Assembly (NCBI GenBank): GCA_963704075.1
Contig: CAVPGV010000003.1
Location: 62,001-126,000 of the forward strand
DNA from: JADKAV01 sp963704075
Lineage (GTDB): Bacteria; Actinomycetota; Actinomycetes; S36-B12; UBA10799
DNA: 64,000 nt
Direction of reading: 5' to 3'
Shown here: positions 26,846-36,266 of the stretch, piece by piece
Numbering within the stretch: the first letter of the stretch is position 1
How the letters are laid out: every line of letters begins with the position of its first letter
The notes under the pieces: generated by a model
Database searches by the model: none
What the model saw: only the letters and a program-made list of their open reading frames with translations
Told to the model about the DNA's origin: nothing
Made by a program: the position numbers and the translations under genes

Positions 26846-27799
26846 TCAGGTCGCGGCAGCAGCTGCCTTCAGGTCCTTGCGCAACTCCGGGGGCAACGCG
26901 AAGATCACGCTCTCCTCGACCTCGGTGACCACCTCGACGTCGTCGAAGCCGTGCACTGACAGCGCTTCCAGCAACTGGTCCACCAACGATTCGGGGACGC
27001 TGGCCCCGGAGGTGACGCCCACGGTCTCCACCCCCTGCACCCAGGACCAGTCCACCTGCTCGGCGTCATCGATCCGATAGGCGCGGGCGCCGGCCTCCTG
27101 TGCGACTTCAGCAAGACGCACGGAGTTGCTCGAGTTCTCCGACCCGACCACGATGACCACGTCGCACTGCGGTGCGATCGTCTTCACAGCAGCCTGACGG
27201 TTCTGGGTGGCGTAGCAGATGTCGTCGCTGGGCGGGTCGATCAACAGCGGCAACCGCTGTCGCAGGCGGTCGACCGTCTGCATGGTCTCGTCGACGGACA
27301 GCGTGGTCTGGGACAGCCACGCGACCGGCCGATCCGGATCCAGTTCGATGCGGTCGGCGTCCTCGGGGGACTCCACGACGGTGATCGACTCGGGGGCCTC
27401 CCCGGCCGTCCCTTCGACCTCTTCGTGACCTTCGTGGCCGATGAGCAGGATCTGGTAGCCGGAGTTCGCGAACCGACGGGCCTCGTGGTGCACCTTGGTG
27501 ACCAGCGGGCAGGTGGCGTCGATGGTCTTCAGATTGCGCCGTTGCGCCTGATCGTGCACCGACGGTGATACACCGTGGGCACTGAACACCAACCGGGAGC
27601 CCTCGGGGACCTCATCGGTCTCATCGACGAAGATCGCGCCCCGCCGCTCGAGGTCGGCGACCACGTGGACGTTGTGAACGATCTGTTTGCGGACGTAGAT
27701 CGGAGGACCGTACAGATCGAGGGCCTTTTCCACCGTCACGACTGCACGATCCACCCCCGCGCAGTAGCCGCGGGGTGCTGCCAAGAGAATTTTGCCCAT
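26846..27799 (-). CDS. ispH: 4-hydroxy-3-methylbut-2-enyl diphosphate reductase
   Basis: LytB/IspH, the 4Fe-4S enzyme of the last step of the MEP isoprenoid pathway, yielding IPP and DMAPP. The three cluster cysteines are in RGYCAGVDRA (Cys13), DATCPLVTKVH and DICYATQNRQAAV. Substrate-binding AHGVSPSV, EGTAGE and VVGSENSSNS blocks are intact. 317 residues. It follows xseB by a few bases, likely in one transcript with xseA and xseB. Isoprenoid supply connects it with the prenyl transferase at 36.3-37.0 kb. Confidence 0.95.
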   Translation of the reverse strand: MGKILLAAPRGYCAGVDRAVVTVEKALDLYGPPIYVRKQIVHNVHVVADLERRGAIFVDETDEVPEGSRLVFSAHGVSPSVHDQAQRRNLKTIDATCPLVTKVHHEARRFANSGYQILLIGHEGHEEVEGTAGEAPESITVVESPEDADRIELDPDRPVAWLSQTTLSVDETMQTVDRLRQRLPLLIDPPSDDICYATQNRQAAVKTIAPQCDVVIVVGSENSSNSVRLAEVAQEAGARAYRIDDAEQVDWSWVQGVETVGVTSGASVPESLVDQLLEALSVHGFDDVEVVTEVEESVIFALPPELRKDLKAAAAAT

Positions 27800-27808
27800 T
27801 CATCAATG

Positions 27809-28024
27809 CTACGTGGGTTCGTCCATCTGCGCTTTTGCCGCCTCGATCCGGCTCTCCGCCTGGCCCAGCAGCCGGTCGCAGTGGGCCGCGAGTTCCTCCC
27901 CTCGTTGCCAGAGATCCAGCGATTCCTGCAACGTGACATGGCCGTCCTCGAGTTGACGCACGATCCGCTCGAGCTCGTCGCGGGCGACCTCGAACGTGAG
28001 GTTCTCCTTCTGAGGCTCACTCAT
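27809..28024 (-). CDS. xseB: Exodeoxyribonuclease VII small subunit
   Basis: 71-residue helical protein. TFEVARDELERIVRQLEDGHVTLQESLDLWQRGEELAAHC, seen here in pieces, is the XseB signature. It forms the exonuclease VII complex with XseA for single-strand DNA degradation. ATG at 28024 overlaps the xseA stop by 8 bases, as usual for this pair. Confidence 0.93.
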   Translation of the reverse strand: MSEPQKENLTFEVARDELERIVRQLEDGHVTLQESLDLWQRGEELAAHCDRLLGQAESRIEAAKAQMDEPT

Positions 28025-29240
28025 GACCGCTACCTTCCCGTATTGGCGAAACCGAATCGACGACGGCCCCGAAACGCCCACTCTGAACGCGGACGTCGAC
28101 GCGTGTGCCCTCGGTCGGAACATTCCGGACCAGAAGTCCGTCCTCGTCGACGACCAGTGCGTAGCCACGATCGAGGGTGGCTTGCGGTGACAGAGCACGC
28201 AATTGCAGATCCAGGCTTCCCAGATCGGTGCGTTGACGTTCGGCGAACCTCACCACAGCGGGCAACAACCGCAGACGGGCGCGTTCAAGAGCCTCCCTGG
28301 GCGGACCCAGCAGCACGGACGGATCCTGCAACACCCGACGGTTGCGGCAGCTTTCCAGAAGCCTGCGGTCGTGGACGAGTTTCGCCTGCATGCGCGAGCG
28401 GATACGCCGGCGCAGCGTATCGATGTGAGACGCGACGTCGGCGACCTGCGGGACCGCGAGGGTCGCGGCGTGCGTCGGCGTCGCGGCACGCGCATCGGCG
28501 ACATCATCCAGGATTGGCCGGTCGGCTTCATGGCCGATCGCGCTGATCACCGGGGTCAGCATGGCCGCCACCGTGCGCACCAGTCCTTCGTCGGAGAAGG
28601 GCAGCAGATCCTCCAGCGAACCGCCACCACGGGTCACGATGATGACGTCCACGTCCGGATGGCCATCGAGGTCCAACAGCGCCCGCGTCACCTCGGAGAC
28701 CGCCGACCGCCCTTGGACCGCGGTCTGCCTGACCTCGAGTCGCACCCCCGGGAAGCGGACCGTCGCAATGCGCTGGACGTCTTTGAGTGCGTCCGAGTCA
28801 CGCCCGGTCACCACGCCGACACGGCGGGGGAGCAACGGCCACTTGCGTTTGCGGTGTTCGGCGAACAGGCCCTCGTCGGCCAGCAGTCTGCGACGGCGTT
28901 CGATCTCCGCGAGCAGATCGCCGACACCGGCCATCTGGATCTGCGAGGCGCGCAGCAGGATTCCGGTCGATCGGGTCAGTTGTGCCTTCACCAGGACGAC
29001 CACCCGATCACCTTGCGCCGGCGTCCTGGGAAGGTCGGCGAATTTGCCCGGGTGGATCATCACGTCGGCGCTGACCGCCCCCTGCTCGTCACGTAGCGTG
29101 AAGTAGGTCTGGCCCCGGGAACTGCGGATCTTGCTGATCTCCCCGCTGACCCAGACCTGTCCGAGGCGGTCGATCCAGTCTCGGAAGTTCTGTAGCATCA
29201 CGCGCAGCGGCCACGGGTCCTGCAACGTCGGCGTGGTCAC
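28017..29240 (-). CDS. xseA: Exodeoxyribonuclease VII large subunit
   Basis: Catalytic subunit of exonuclease VII, cutting single-stranded DNA to oligonucleotides from both ends. N-terminal OB fold (LGQVWVSGEISKIR, TYFTLRDEQGAV) followed by the catalytic domain with VGVVTGRDSDALKD, TRGGGSLEDLLPFSDE and AIGHEADRPILDDVADARAATP in parts. The GTG at 29240 overlaps the DUF4245 stop as GTGA and gives 407 residues, the normal length. Second gene of DUF4245-xseA-xseB-ispH. Confidence 0.94.
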   Translation of the reverse strand: MTTPTLQDPWPLRVMLQNFRDWIDRLGQVWVSGEISKIRSSRGQTYFTLRDEQGAVSADVMIHPGKFADLPRTPAQGDRVVVLVKAQLTRSTGILLRASQIQMAGVGDLLAEIERRRRLLADEGLFAEHRKRKWPLLPRRVGVVTGRDSDALKDVQRIATVRFPGVRLEVRQTAVQGRSAVSEVTRALLDLDGHPDVDVIIVTRGGGSLEDLLPFSDEGLVRTVAAMLTPVISAIGHEADRPILDDVADARAATPTHAATLAVPQVADVASHIDTLRRRIRSRMQAKLVHDRRLLESCRNRRVLQDPSVLLGPPREALERARLRLLPAVVRFAERQRTDLGSLDLQLRALSPQATLDRGYALVVDEDGLLVRNVPTEGTRVDVRVQSGRFGAVVDSVSPIREGSGHE

Positions 29241-29749
29241 GTCGAGAGTCTTCCGATGAACTGCTCCAGGGCCTCGTAGGACACCGTGCCGGTCACGACC
29301 GTGGTCGATGTGTCGTCCGTGAGGACCAGGGAGAGTTGGTCGCCCGAGGCGTATTGCTGCCACTGCCGGCCATCGATGGTCCGCTCGCCGTCCGGAACAC
29401 CCTCCACAGTCTGCTCGCTGATGAAGTCGGCCGGATCTCCGTCGGTCTGGGTCACTGCTACGTACTCACCCTCGGGTGTCACGTATCCGAGGAACCACGT
29501 CGAGGAACCGTCAGTGGCGTCGAACCGAGCTGACGTGGGCCGCCACTGCTCCGAAAGACCGGTCGGCGCCAACACCGGGTAGTCGGCCTGCGCACGTGCT
29601 GCTTGCAGCATCGGAACCGGGTCGACCGGACGGACCGGATCCGGGGACGGACGCCAGACCACAACAAAGAGGAACGCCACGAACACCCCGACCACAGCCA
29701 GACTGAGGATCAGGTCACGCAACCCCCGCTTGGCCCGGTCATCGCTCAC
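29237..29749 (-). CDS. DUF4245 membrane-anchored protein
   Basis: Actinobacterial DUF4245 family: one N-terminal helix (LILSLAVVGVFVAFLFVVV, residues 13-31) and an external domain of about 135 residues with APTGLSEQWRPTSARF, WFLGYVTPEGEYVAV and the C-terminal VVTGTVSYEALEQFIGRL. 170 residues, GTG start with GGGA six bases upstream. The family is usually beside glpX or xse genes; function unknown. Coupled to xseA by a 4-bp overlap. Confidence 0.85.
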   Translation of the reverse strand: MSDDRAKRGLRDLILSLAVVGVFVAFLFVVVWRPSPDPVRPVDPVPMLQAARAQADYPVLAPTGLSEQWRPTSARFDATDGSSTWFLGYVTPEGEYVAVTQTDGDPADFISEQTVEGVPDGERTIDGRQWQQYASGDQLSLVLTDDTSTTVVTGTVSYEALEQFIGRLST

Positions 29750-29825
29750 GTTCCCATTCCAGCAGGCATCGACCCGATCGGCACGGCCACCCCGTCGGAC
29801 GTCAGGCGACCAACGTCACGCTGCG

Positions 29826-30608
29826 TCACGGGATCAGGGGTTCCACGGGTCCGTCCACTGGGGCGGGCGGACTGGGCGACGGGCTCCGTGGCCGGGTTCG
29901 CTTCGCCGGTTCCGAGGCGCCGATCACCGTTCCCCCCAGGGGTACACGACACGCGGGGACCGTCCTGAACTCGAAGCCCCGAAGTTTGAGCAGCGGGATC
30001 ATCGTCCTCACCGCGGATATCGTCGCGGCGCGCGAACCGCCCCCGTCGTGCATCAGCACGATCGACCTGTCACGGACATGCTTCAGAACGTGGCCCGCGA
30101 TGTAGTTCGCGTCCTGATGCGCCCAGTCCTGCGGATCGACGGTCCACATCACCTGCTTCAGACCGGTCTGTGCCGCAACCGCGGACACCGCCGCATTCGT
30201 GGCGCCGTAGGGGGGCCGCATACAGGAACCACCACCGGGGCCCAGCAGCCGCTGGGTCGAACGCAGTTGCGCGGCGACTCCGGCGGTGGACAGGTGGGTG
30301 AGATCGGCGTGGGACCAGGTGTGGTTTCCCAGGGCGTGACCCCCCAACCACAGACGCGTTGCAGCACCGGGATCCGCGGCCAAAGACTGACCCACGAGGA
30401 AGAACGTCGCCGGCACCTGCTCTCTGGCGAGGATCTTCAGCAGACGCGGGGAGTTCAGCGAATTGGGACCGTCGTCGAACGTGAAGTAGACGATCTTGGG
30501 CCGGTGTTTCTGCGCGGGAGTGGATGCCGAGGCGGCGCCCGACTGGGTCAGCGGCACCACGATGGCAACCACTGTCGCCACCAGCGCCGACCACCCCCGG
30601 ATCCTCAC
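29826..30608 (-). CDS. Secreted polysaccharide deacetylase (NodB/CE4 family)
   Basis: Carbohydrate esterase family 4, expected to de-N-acetylate peptidoglycan or another N-acetylated glycan outside the cell. Signal peptide covers residues 1-29. The five CE4 motifs are visible: TFDDGP (motif 1), GNHTWSHADL (zinc His pair), RPPYG, VDPQDW and VLMHDGGG. The C-terminal 30 residues are Pro/Ser/Arg rich. GTG start at 30608. 260 residues. It is convergent with nothing close and divergent from the fumarase gene. Its product would alter susceptibility to lysozyme-like enzymes such as those encoded nearby. Confidence 0.92.
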   Translation of the reverse strand: MRIRGWSALVATVVAIVVPLTQSGAASASTPAQKHRPKIVYFTFDDGPNSLNSPRLLKILAREQVPATFFLVGQSLAADPGAATRLWLGGHALGNHTWSHADLTHLSTAGVAAQLRSTQRLLGPGGGSCMRPPYGATNAAVSAVAAQTGLKQVMWTVDPQDWAHQDANYIAGHVLKHVRDRSIVLMHDGGGSRAATISAVRTMIPLLKLRGFEFRTVPACRVPLGGTVIGASEPAKRTRPRSPSPSPPAPVDGPVEPLIP

Positions 30609-30681
30609 AATTCAGTGTGGCACGCCCTGGCGCGGGACAGCGCATCGACGGGCGGCTGCAGCCACGATCTAGGCTGTGGGC

Positions 30682-32349
<1,668 letters not shown>

Positions 32350-32399
32350 GACCGTGGCCTGAGCCGCAGCGTCGATGAGCAGCGGGCGCACTCAACCAC

Positions 32400-32467
32400 G
32401 TTGGAGAACGTTCACCAGGTTGGAGAAAACACGCGTGGGTTCTCCAACCTGGTGAACAACCTCCAAC
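32400..32467. terminator. Long bidirectional hairpin between fumarase and lytic protein gene
   Basis: TTCACCAGGTTGGAGAA (32411-32427) pairs perfectly with TTCTCCAACCTGGTGAA (32440-32456); outside a 3-base internal loop, GTTGGAG (32400-32406) pairs again with CTCCAAC (32461-32467). The total is over 24 bp of stem between two converging genes. Confidence 0.7.
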
Positions 32468-32516
32468 GTCGGCGCGGACCGGCGTCGGGGAACGGCGGCG
32501 GCGCGGACCGGCGGGG

Positions 32517-32551
32517 CCGAAGGCCCCCGCACACTGTGCGGGGGCCTTCGG
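32517..32551 (-). terminator. Terminator hairpin of the first lysozyme-like gene
   Basis: A near-perfect palindrome: CCGAAGGCCCCCGCACA (32517-32533) and its complement at 32535-32551. It lies 12 bases after the stop of the minus-strand gene at 32563. Confidence 0.75.
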
Positions 32552-32562
32552 GAGCGGATCGA

Positions 32563-33060
32563 TCAGTACCAGCCCTTGCGCTGGAACGCCTTCCAGGCGC
32601 CGTGCGGGGTGCCGTAGCGACCCTTGATGTAGGACAGACCCCACTTGATCTGGGTCTCCGGATTCTTGCGCCAGTTCCTGCCGTGGCTGGCCATCTTCGA
32701 ACCGGGCAGTGCCTGCGGGATCCCGTGCGCACCCGACGAGCCGTTGTGCGCGTGCTGGCTCCATCCGGACTCGCGGGTCCAGAGTTTGACGAGGCTCTTG
32801 CGCTGCTTCTTGCCCCAGCCGTACCGGTACTGCATGTAGTTCTTCGCGTACCACTTGTTGTAATTCACGGTGCCGAAGCGGTGAGGCGCCTTGCCGCGCG
32901 ACGGCGGCCGGTTGGTGCGATCCTTCTTCGCGGCGACACTCGTGGCTTTCACCGCTGCGGTCGTCGGCGCCGAGGCCGTGGCCGGCACAGCGACGGTACC
33001 GAAGATCAGCGGGATGCTGATGGCACCGGCGACGGTGGCGCGGGTTCTGCTGGAAGTCAT
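32563..33060 (-). CDS. Secreted lysozyme-like/transglycosylase-like protein, paralogue 1
   Basis: Signal peptide (1-30), a basic spacer, then a lysozyme-like (aggregation-promoting factor C-terminal type) domain. Its signature is LWTRESGW with the catalytic-type Glu, SGAHGIPQALPGSKMA, NPETQIKWGLSYIKGRYG. 165 residues. Expected to cleave or bind peptidoglycan outside the cell. One of three related genes in the same orientation, 32.5-34.5 kb; the domain is nearly the same in paralogue 3 and more diverged in paralogue 2. A Crp-type palindrome lies 68 bases upstream of the start. Confidence 0.85.
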   Translation of the reverse strand: MTSSRTRATVAGAISIPLIFGTVAVPATASAPTTAAVKATSVAAKKDRTNRPPSRGKAPHRFGTVNYNKWYAKNYMQYRYGWGKKQRKSLVKLWTRESGWSQHAHNGSSGAHGIPQALPGSKMASHGRNWRKNPETQIKWGLSYIKGRYGTPHGAWKAFQRKGWY

Positions 33061-33127
33061 CGGGTTTCTTCTCCTGAAGGTCTTGGTACAGATGCCGTCG
33101 TGATGCCCTGCGCCCGACGTGCGTAAT

Positions 33128-33143
33128 CGTGATCCGGCTCACA
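33128..33143 (-). promoter_or_regulatory. Crp/GlxR-type palindrome upstream of lysozyme-like gene 1
   Basis: On the minus strand this reads TGTGAGCCGGATCACG, matching the TGTGA-N6-TCACA consensus of Crp/GlxR regulators at nine of ten core positions. It is about 68 bases upstream of the start codon. Confidence 0.5.
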
Positions 33144-33164
33144 CGGCCTTGCTTGGGGGAATCC

Positions 33165-33593
33165 TCAGTACCAGTGGTGGCGCTTCCAGAAACTCCACGC
33201 CTTCACCGGCGAGCCGTAGCGGCCCTTGATGTAATCCAGGCCCCAGTCGATCTGGGTCTCGGGGTTGGTGCGGTAGTCCTTGCCGTGGCTGCGCATCTTC
33301 GAGGCCGGCAGCGACTGCGGGATTCCCCATGCTCCCGACGACCGATTGACCGCCTTGTGGTTCCAACTGGACTCCCGGAACCAGAGCTTCTTCAACGCGC
33401 CGAACTGCTTGCGGTTCCACCCGTAGCGGATGGCCGAAGCTTCCCGCGCGTACCACTGGGAGTAGGCCACGGTGCCGAACCTGGCCGGGGCCTCCGACCG
33501 GCTCGGACGTGGCAGGTCCCGATTGGCCGAAGCCACAGCCGGGATCCCGCCCACCAGGGCAATGGTCAGTGCTGGAGCAATAAGACGTTTCAT
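33165..33593 (-). CDS. Secreted lysozyme-like/transglycosylase-like protein, paralogue 2
   Basis: Shortest of the three paralogues, 142 residues from the ATG at 33593: signal peptide (1-23), short linker, then FGTVAYSQWYAREA, LWFRESSWNHKAV, GAWGIPQSLPASKM and NPETQIDWGLDYIKGRYG. The catalytic-type Glu (RESSW) is kept, while SGAHGIPQA of the other two has become SGAWGIPQS. The upstream region to paralogue 3 is over 300 bases, so it probably has its own promoter. Confidence 0.84.
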   Translation of the reverse strand: MKRLIAPALTIALVGGIPAVASANRDLPRPSRSEAPARFGTVAYSQWYAREASAIRYGWNRKQFGALKKLWFRESSWNHKAVNRSSGAWGIPQSLPASKMRSHGKDYRTNPETQIDWGLDYIKGRYGSPVKAWSFWKRHHWY

Positions 33594-33910
33594 ACATTCC
33601 GGCGGGTCAGGCGGCGCGGATCGACGCACGCACAGGGAGCCCGTTCCGATCCGTGACGACCCGGACGATCCTGCCGGATGACGTCGTCGCGGACAGGCCA
33701 CCGGAGGGTGGCACGGGGTGATCCCGAACGACTGCTCCGCCGCTTCCCCACGGCATCATCGCAACCACTTGAGAACACCCAGGCGTCCTGTCACGCCCAC
33801 CATGTACACGGACACCGATGTAGTTCAACCGCGGTTTCCGTGACGTATGTCACGTCCATACCACCCTATAGCGACCAAATCGGACGCAGACCTACGGAAT
33901 CCGTCGTTAC
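33594..33910. other. Intergenic region upstream of lysozyme-like gene 2, about 317 bp
   Basis: Contains a Crp-type palindrome (33839-33854). The long leader between it and the start at 33593 has an open frame ending at 33607 (minus strand) that could be a leader peptide but has no support beyond being open. No riboswitch consensus recognised. Confidence 0.4.
33839..33854 (-). promoter_or_regulatory. Crp/GlxR-type palindrome upstream of lysozyme-like gene 2
   Basis: CGTGACGTATGTCACG is a near-perfect palindrome of the CGTGA-N6-TCACG form. It is 246 bases before the paralogue 2 start and 57 bases after the paralogue 3 stop. Confidence 0.5.
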
Positions 33911-34480
33911 TCAGTACCAGTTGTGCGAATGTGAATGCCCGAGCGCCGCCGCTGGGGTGCCGTAGCCGCTGTTGATGTAGTGCAATCCCCACTTGATCTG
34001 GGTCTCCGGGTTCGTGGCCCAGTCGCCGCCGAACATCGACATCTTCGAACCCGGCAGGGCCTGCGGGATGCCATGTGCTCCGGACGAGCTGTTGTGCGCG
34101 TTCTGGCTCCACCCCGACTCGCGCTGCCACAGTTCCTCCAGGGCGGCGAACTGGTCGTCGCCCCAGCCGTATTTCTGCGCCATGTACTCGCGGGCGAACC
34201 ACTTGTTGTAGGCGACCGTCCCGAACTGATGCGGTGACGAACTGCGACTCGCGCGGAAATCCCGCTTCTGACGCTCAGCCGCTGACTTCCACGCAGAGCC
34301 ACCGGGAAGGTCGACCTTCACGATCGGGTCCGCGGGCTTGAACGCGTGGACCACGGAAAGGCTCGCGGCGGCACCGCTGGTCTCGGCGGCCGGCGCACTC
34401 TGCGACACGAGGACGAGCGCTGTTGCCGGCACCGCAACAGCCAGAACCCCGATTCCGGCGCGGGTGAGGCGAGTTGGCAT
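33911..34480 (-). CDS. Secreted lysozyme-like/transglycosylase-like protein, paralogue 3
   Basis: Longest paralogue, 189 residues: signal peptide (1-32), a spacer of about 50 residues, then the shared domain: FGTVAYNKWFAREYMAQKYGW, LWQRESGWSQNAHNSSSGAH, GIPQALPGSKMSMFG and NPETQIKWGLHYINSGYG in order (cut here). The C-terminus is HSHSHNWY, His-rich and unlike the others. ATG start with GGAGG seven bases upstream. A Crp-type palindrome is 54 bases before the start. Confidence 0.85.
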   Translation of the reverse strand: MPTRLTRAGIGVLAVAVPATALVLVSQSAPAAETSGAAASLSVVHAFKPADPIVKVDLPGGSAWKSAAERQKRDFRASRSSSPHQFGTVAYNKWFAREYMAQKYGWGDDQFAALEELWQRESGWSQNAHNSSSGAHGIPQALPGSKMSMFGGDWATNPETQIKWGLHYINSGYGTPAAALGHSHSHNWY

Positions 34481-34799
34481 GGGTCTCCTCCAGACAGTTG
34501 TCCAGAAGATGCCCGTCGGCGGCGGGCGTCAATCGTGAGTCCGCTCACACCCAGTGTCCACAGCCCTTCGGATGTCAGGGGGAGGCAGTGTTGGCAGACG
34601 CGAGCCGGGCCCGCAGCATCGCTTTTCCGTGGCTCAAATGACGCCACACTGCTTCGGCCCCGGCCGCCAGGTGGGGCGGCGTGCGCCTTCTGGTGACTAA
34701 GCGACCTGTGACTGGTGGGATCTTCACCGGAAGGCCGCGGATGCGGCGAACAGGCGCCTCACGCTGAACCCGACTCCCCTAGGCATCCGAGGAGCCCGT
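34481..34799. other. Intergenic region upstream of lysozyme-like gene 3, about 319 bp
   Basis: Lies between the phoH stop and paralogue 3 start. Holds the Crp-type palindrome at 34534-34549 and a short hairpin nearby (GCCCG/CGGGC around 34510-34527). Nothing else recognised. Confidence 0.45.
34534..34549 (-). promoter_or_regulatory. Crp/GlxR-type palindrome upstream of lysozyme-like gene 3
   Basis: On the minus strand TGTGAGCGGACTCACG, with GTGAG and CTCAC arms; fits TGTGA-N6-TCACA at nine of ten core positions. The flanking bases (CGATT) are shared with the site of paralogue 1. Confidence 0.52.
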
Positions 34800-36101
34800 C
34801 TACAACGGGTAGTCCTCGAGGAGTTCGGTGACCAGCGCGGCGATCGGGGAACGCTCGGACCGGGTCAGGGTGACGTGCGCGAACAACGGATGCCCCTTCA
34901 GCCGATCGACCACGGCCACCACTCCGTCGTGGCGGCCGACCCGCAGATTGTCCCGCTGGCCCACGTCGTGGGTGAGCACCACCCGGGAGTCACGTCCGAT
35001 GCGGCTGAGCACCGTGAGAAGGACGTTGCGTTCCAGCGATTGCGCCTCGTCGACGATGACGAACGAGTCGTGCAAGGACCGGCCCCGGATGTGGGTCAAG
35101 GGCAGGACCTCGAGCATGTCGCGGTCGACGATCTCGTCGACGACCTCCGCGGTGGTGACCGCCTGCAGAGTGTCGTGCACCGCCTGCGCCCACGGGCCCA
35201 TCTTGTCCTGCTCGGAGCCCGGCAGGTATCCCAGTTCCTGGCCGCCGACCGCGTAGAGCGGACGGAACACGACGACCTTGCGGTGCTGCCGGCGTTCGAG
35301 GACCGCTTCCAGGCCCGCGGACAGGGCCAACGCGCTCTTGCCGGTCCCGGCCCGACCGCCCAAGGACAGGATGCCGACGCTGGGATCCAGCAGCAGGTCC
35401 AGGGCGATTCGCTGTTCGGCGCTGCGCCCGTGCAGGCCGAACGCCTCCCGGTCCCCGCGCACCAGACGCACCTGCTTGCCTTCGGTGACCCGGCCGAGCG
35501 CAGATCCGTTCTCGCTGCTGAGAATCAGCCCCGTGTGGCAGGGCAGGTCCCGCGCCTCGTCAAGGTCGGCGATCTCGTTGCGGTACAACTCATCCACCCA
35601 AGAGGCAGCAACGTCGATCTCCTCGATTCCGCTCCATTCGCTGGTCGCGGCAAGTTCAGCGCGGTACTCCTCGGCGATCAGACCGACCGCCGAGGCCTTG
35701 ACCCGCAGCGGCAAGTCCTTCGACACCACCACCACGTGATGGCCCTCTGCCGCGAGGTTGCGGGCGACGGCCAGGATCCGGGTGTCGTTGTCGCCGATCT
35801 GGAAGCCGCTGGGCAGGATAGAGGGATCGGCGTGGTTGAGTTCCACACGCAACGTCCCGCCGCTGTCGAGCGGTACCGGCTGGTCCAGACGCCCGGCCGA
35901 GATCCGCAGATCGTCCAGCAGGCGCAGTGCGGTGCGCGCGAAGTAGCCGAGTTCGGGGTGGGTCCGCTTGCCCTCGAGTTCCGCGATGACGACAGCCGGC
36001 AACACCACTTCGTGCTCGTCGAAACGCAGGATCGCGTGGGGGTCTGAGAGCAGAACGCTGGTGTCGATGACGTAGGTGCGGAATCGATCTTCAAAGGGCA
36101 C
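34800..36101 (-). CDS. phoH2: PhoH family protein with N-terminal PIN domain (PhoH2-type)
   Basis: PIN-PhoH fusion: N-terminal PIN RNase domain (residues 8-150; Asp in YVIDTSVLLSDP, Glu in AELEGKR, Asp in GDNDTRILAVA) and C-terminal PhoH ATPase/RNA helicase domain (Walker A GRAGTGKSAL, Walker B FVIVDEAQS). Mycobacterial PhoH2 unwinds and cuts RNA; the same activity is inferred here. GTG at 36101 with GGAGG six bases upstream gives 433 residues; an upstream ATG at 36161 lacks support. Next to uppS, as in mycobacteria. Confidence 0.92.
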   Translation of the reverse strand: MPFEDRFRTYVIDTSVLLSDPHAILRFDEHEVVLPAVVIAELEGKRTHPELGYFARTALRLLDDLRISAGRLDQPVPLDSGGTLRVELNHADPSILPSGFQIGDNDTRILAVARNLAAEGHHVVVVSKDLPLRVKASAVGLIAEEYRAELAATSEWSGIEEIDVAASWVDELYRNEIADLDEARDLPCHTGLILSSENGSALGRVTEGKQVRLVRGDREAFGLHGRSAEQRIALDLLLDPSVGILSLGGRAGTGKSALALSAGLEAVLERRQHRKVVVFRPLYAVGGQELGYLPGSEQDKMGPWAQAVHDTLQAVTTAEVVDEIVDRDMLEVLPLTHIRGRSLHDSFVIVDEAQSLERNVLLTVLSRIGRDSRVVLTHDVGQRDNLRVGRHDGVVAVVDRLKGHPLFAHVTLTRSERSPIAALVTELLEDYPL

Positions 36102-36266
36102 GCTGAGCCTCCGTTCCACGGACCCCGGACGGATCCGGTATGCCAGGACCCTAGGCGCCACGCGCGGAGCACCGCGGATGCCACGCCGTCGCGCGGGTTG
36201 CCATCTGGGTGAACCGACCCGAAACGCCGGGGGACTCCCGAGCGGCCGGTGGGCCGGGAGCCGGTG

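Noticed and set aside
33607..33828. Possible leader ORF upstream of lysozyme-like gene 2
   Set aside because: Open frame only; no ribosome binding site or family pattern, and its position could be chance.
32563..34480. Resuscitation-promoting factors (Rpf)
   Set aside because: The domain pattern (GAHGIPQALPGSKM, NPETQIKWGL) is that of lysozyme-like aggregation-promoting-factor C-termini, not the Rpf domain.
33594..34799. c-di-AMP (ydaO-type) riboswitch upstream of the lytic genes
   Set aside because: Such riboswitches precede rpf and NlpC/P60 genes in actinobacteria, so I looked for the conserved core, but could not find it.
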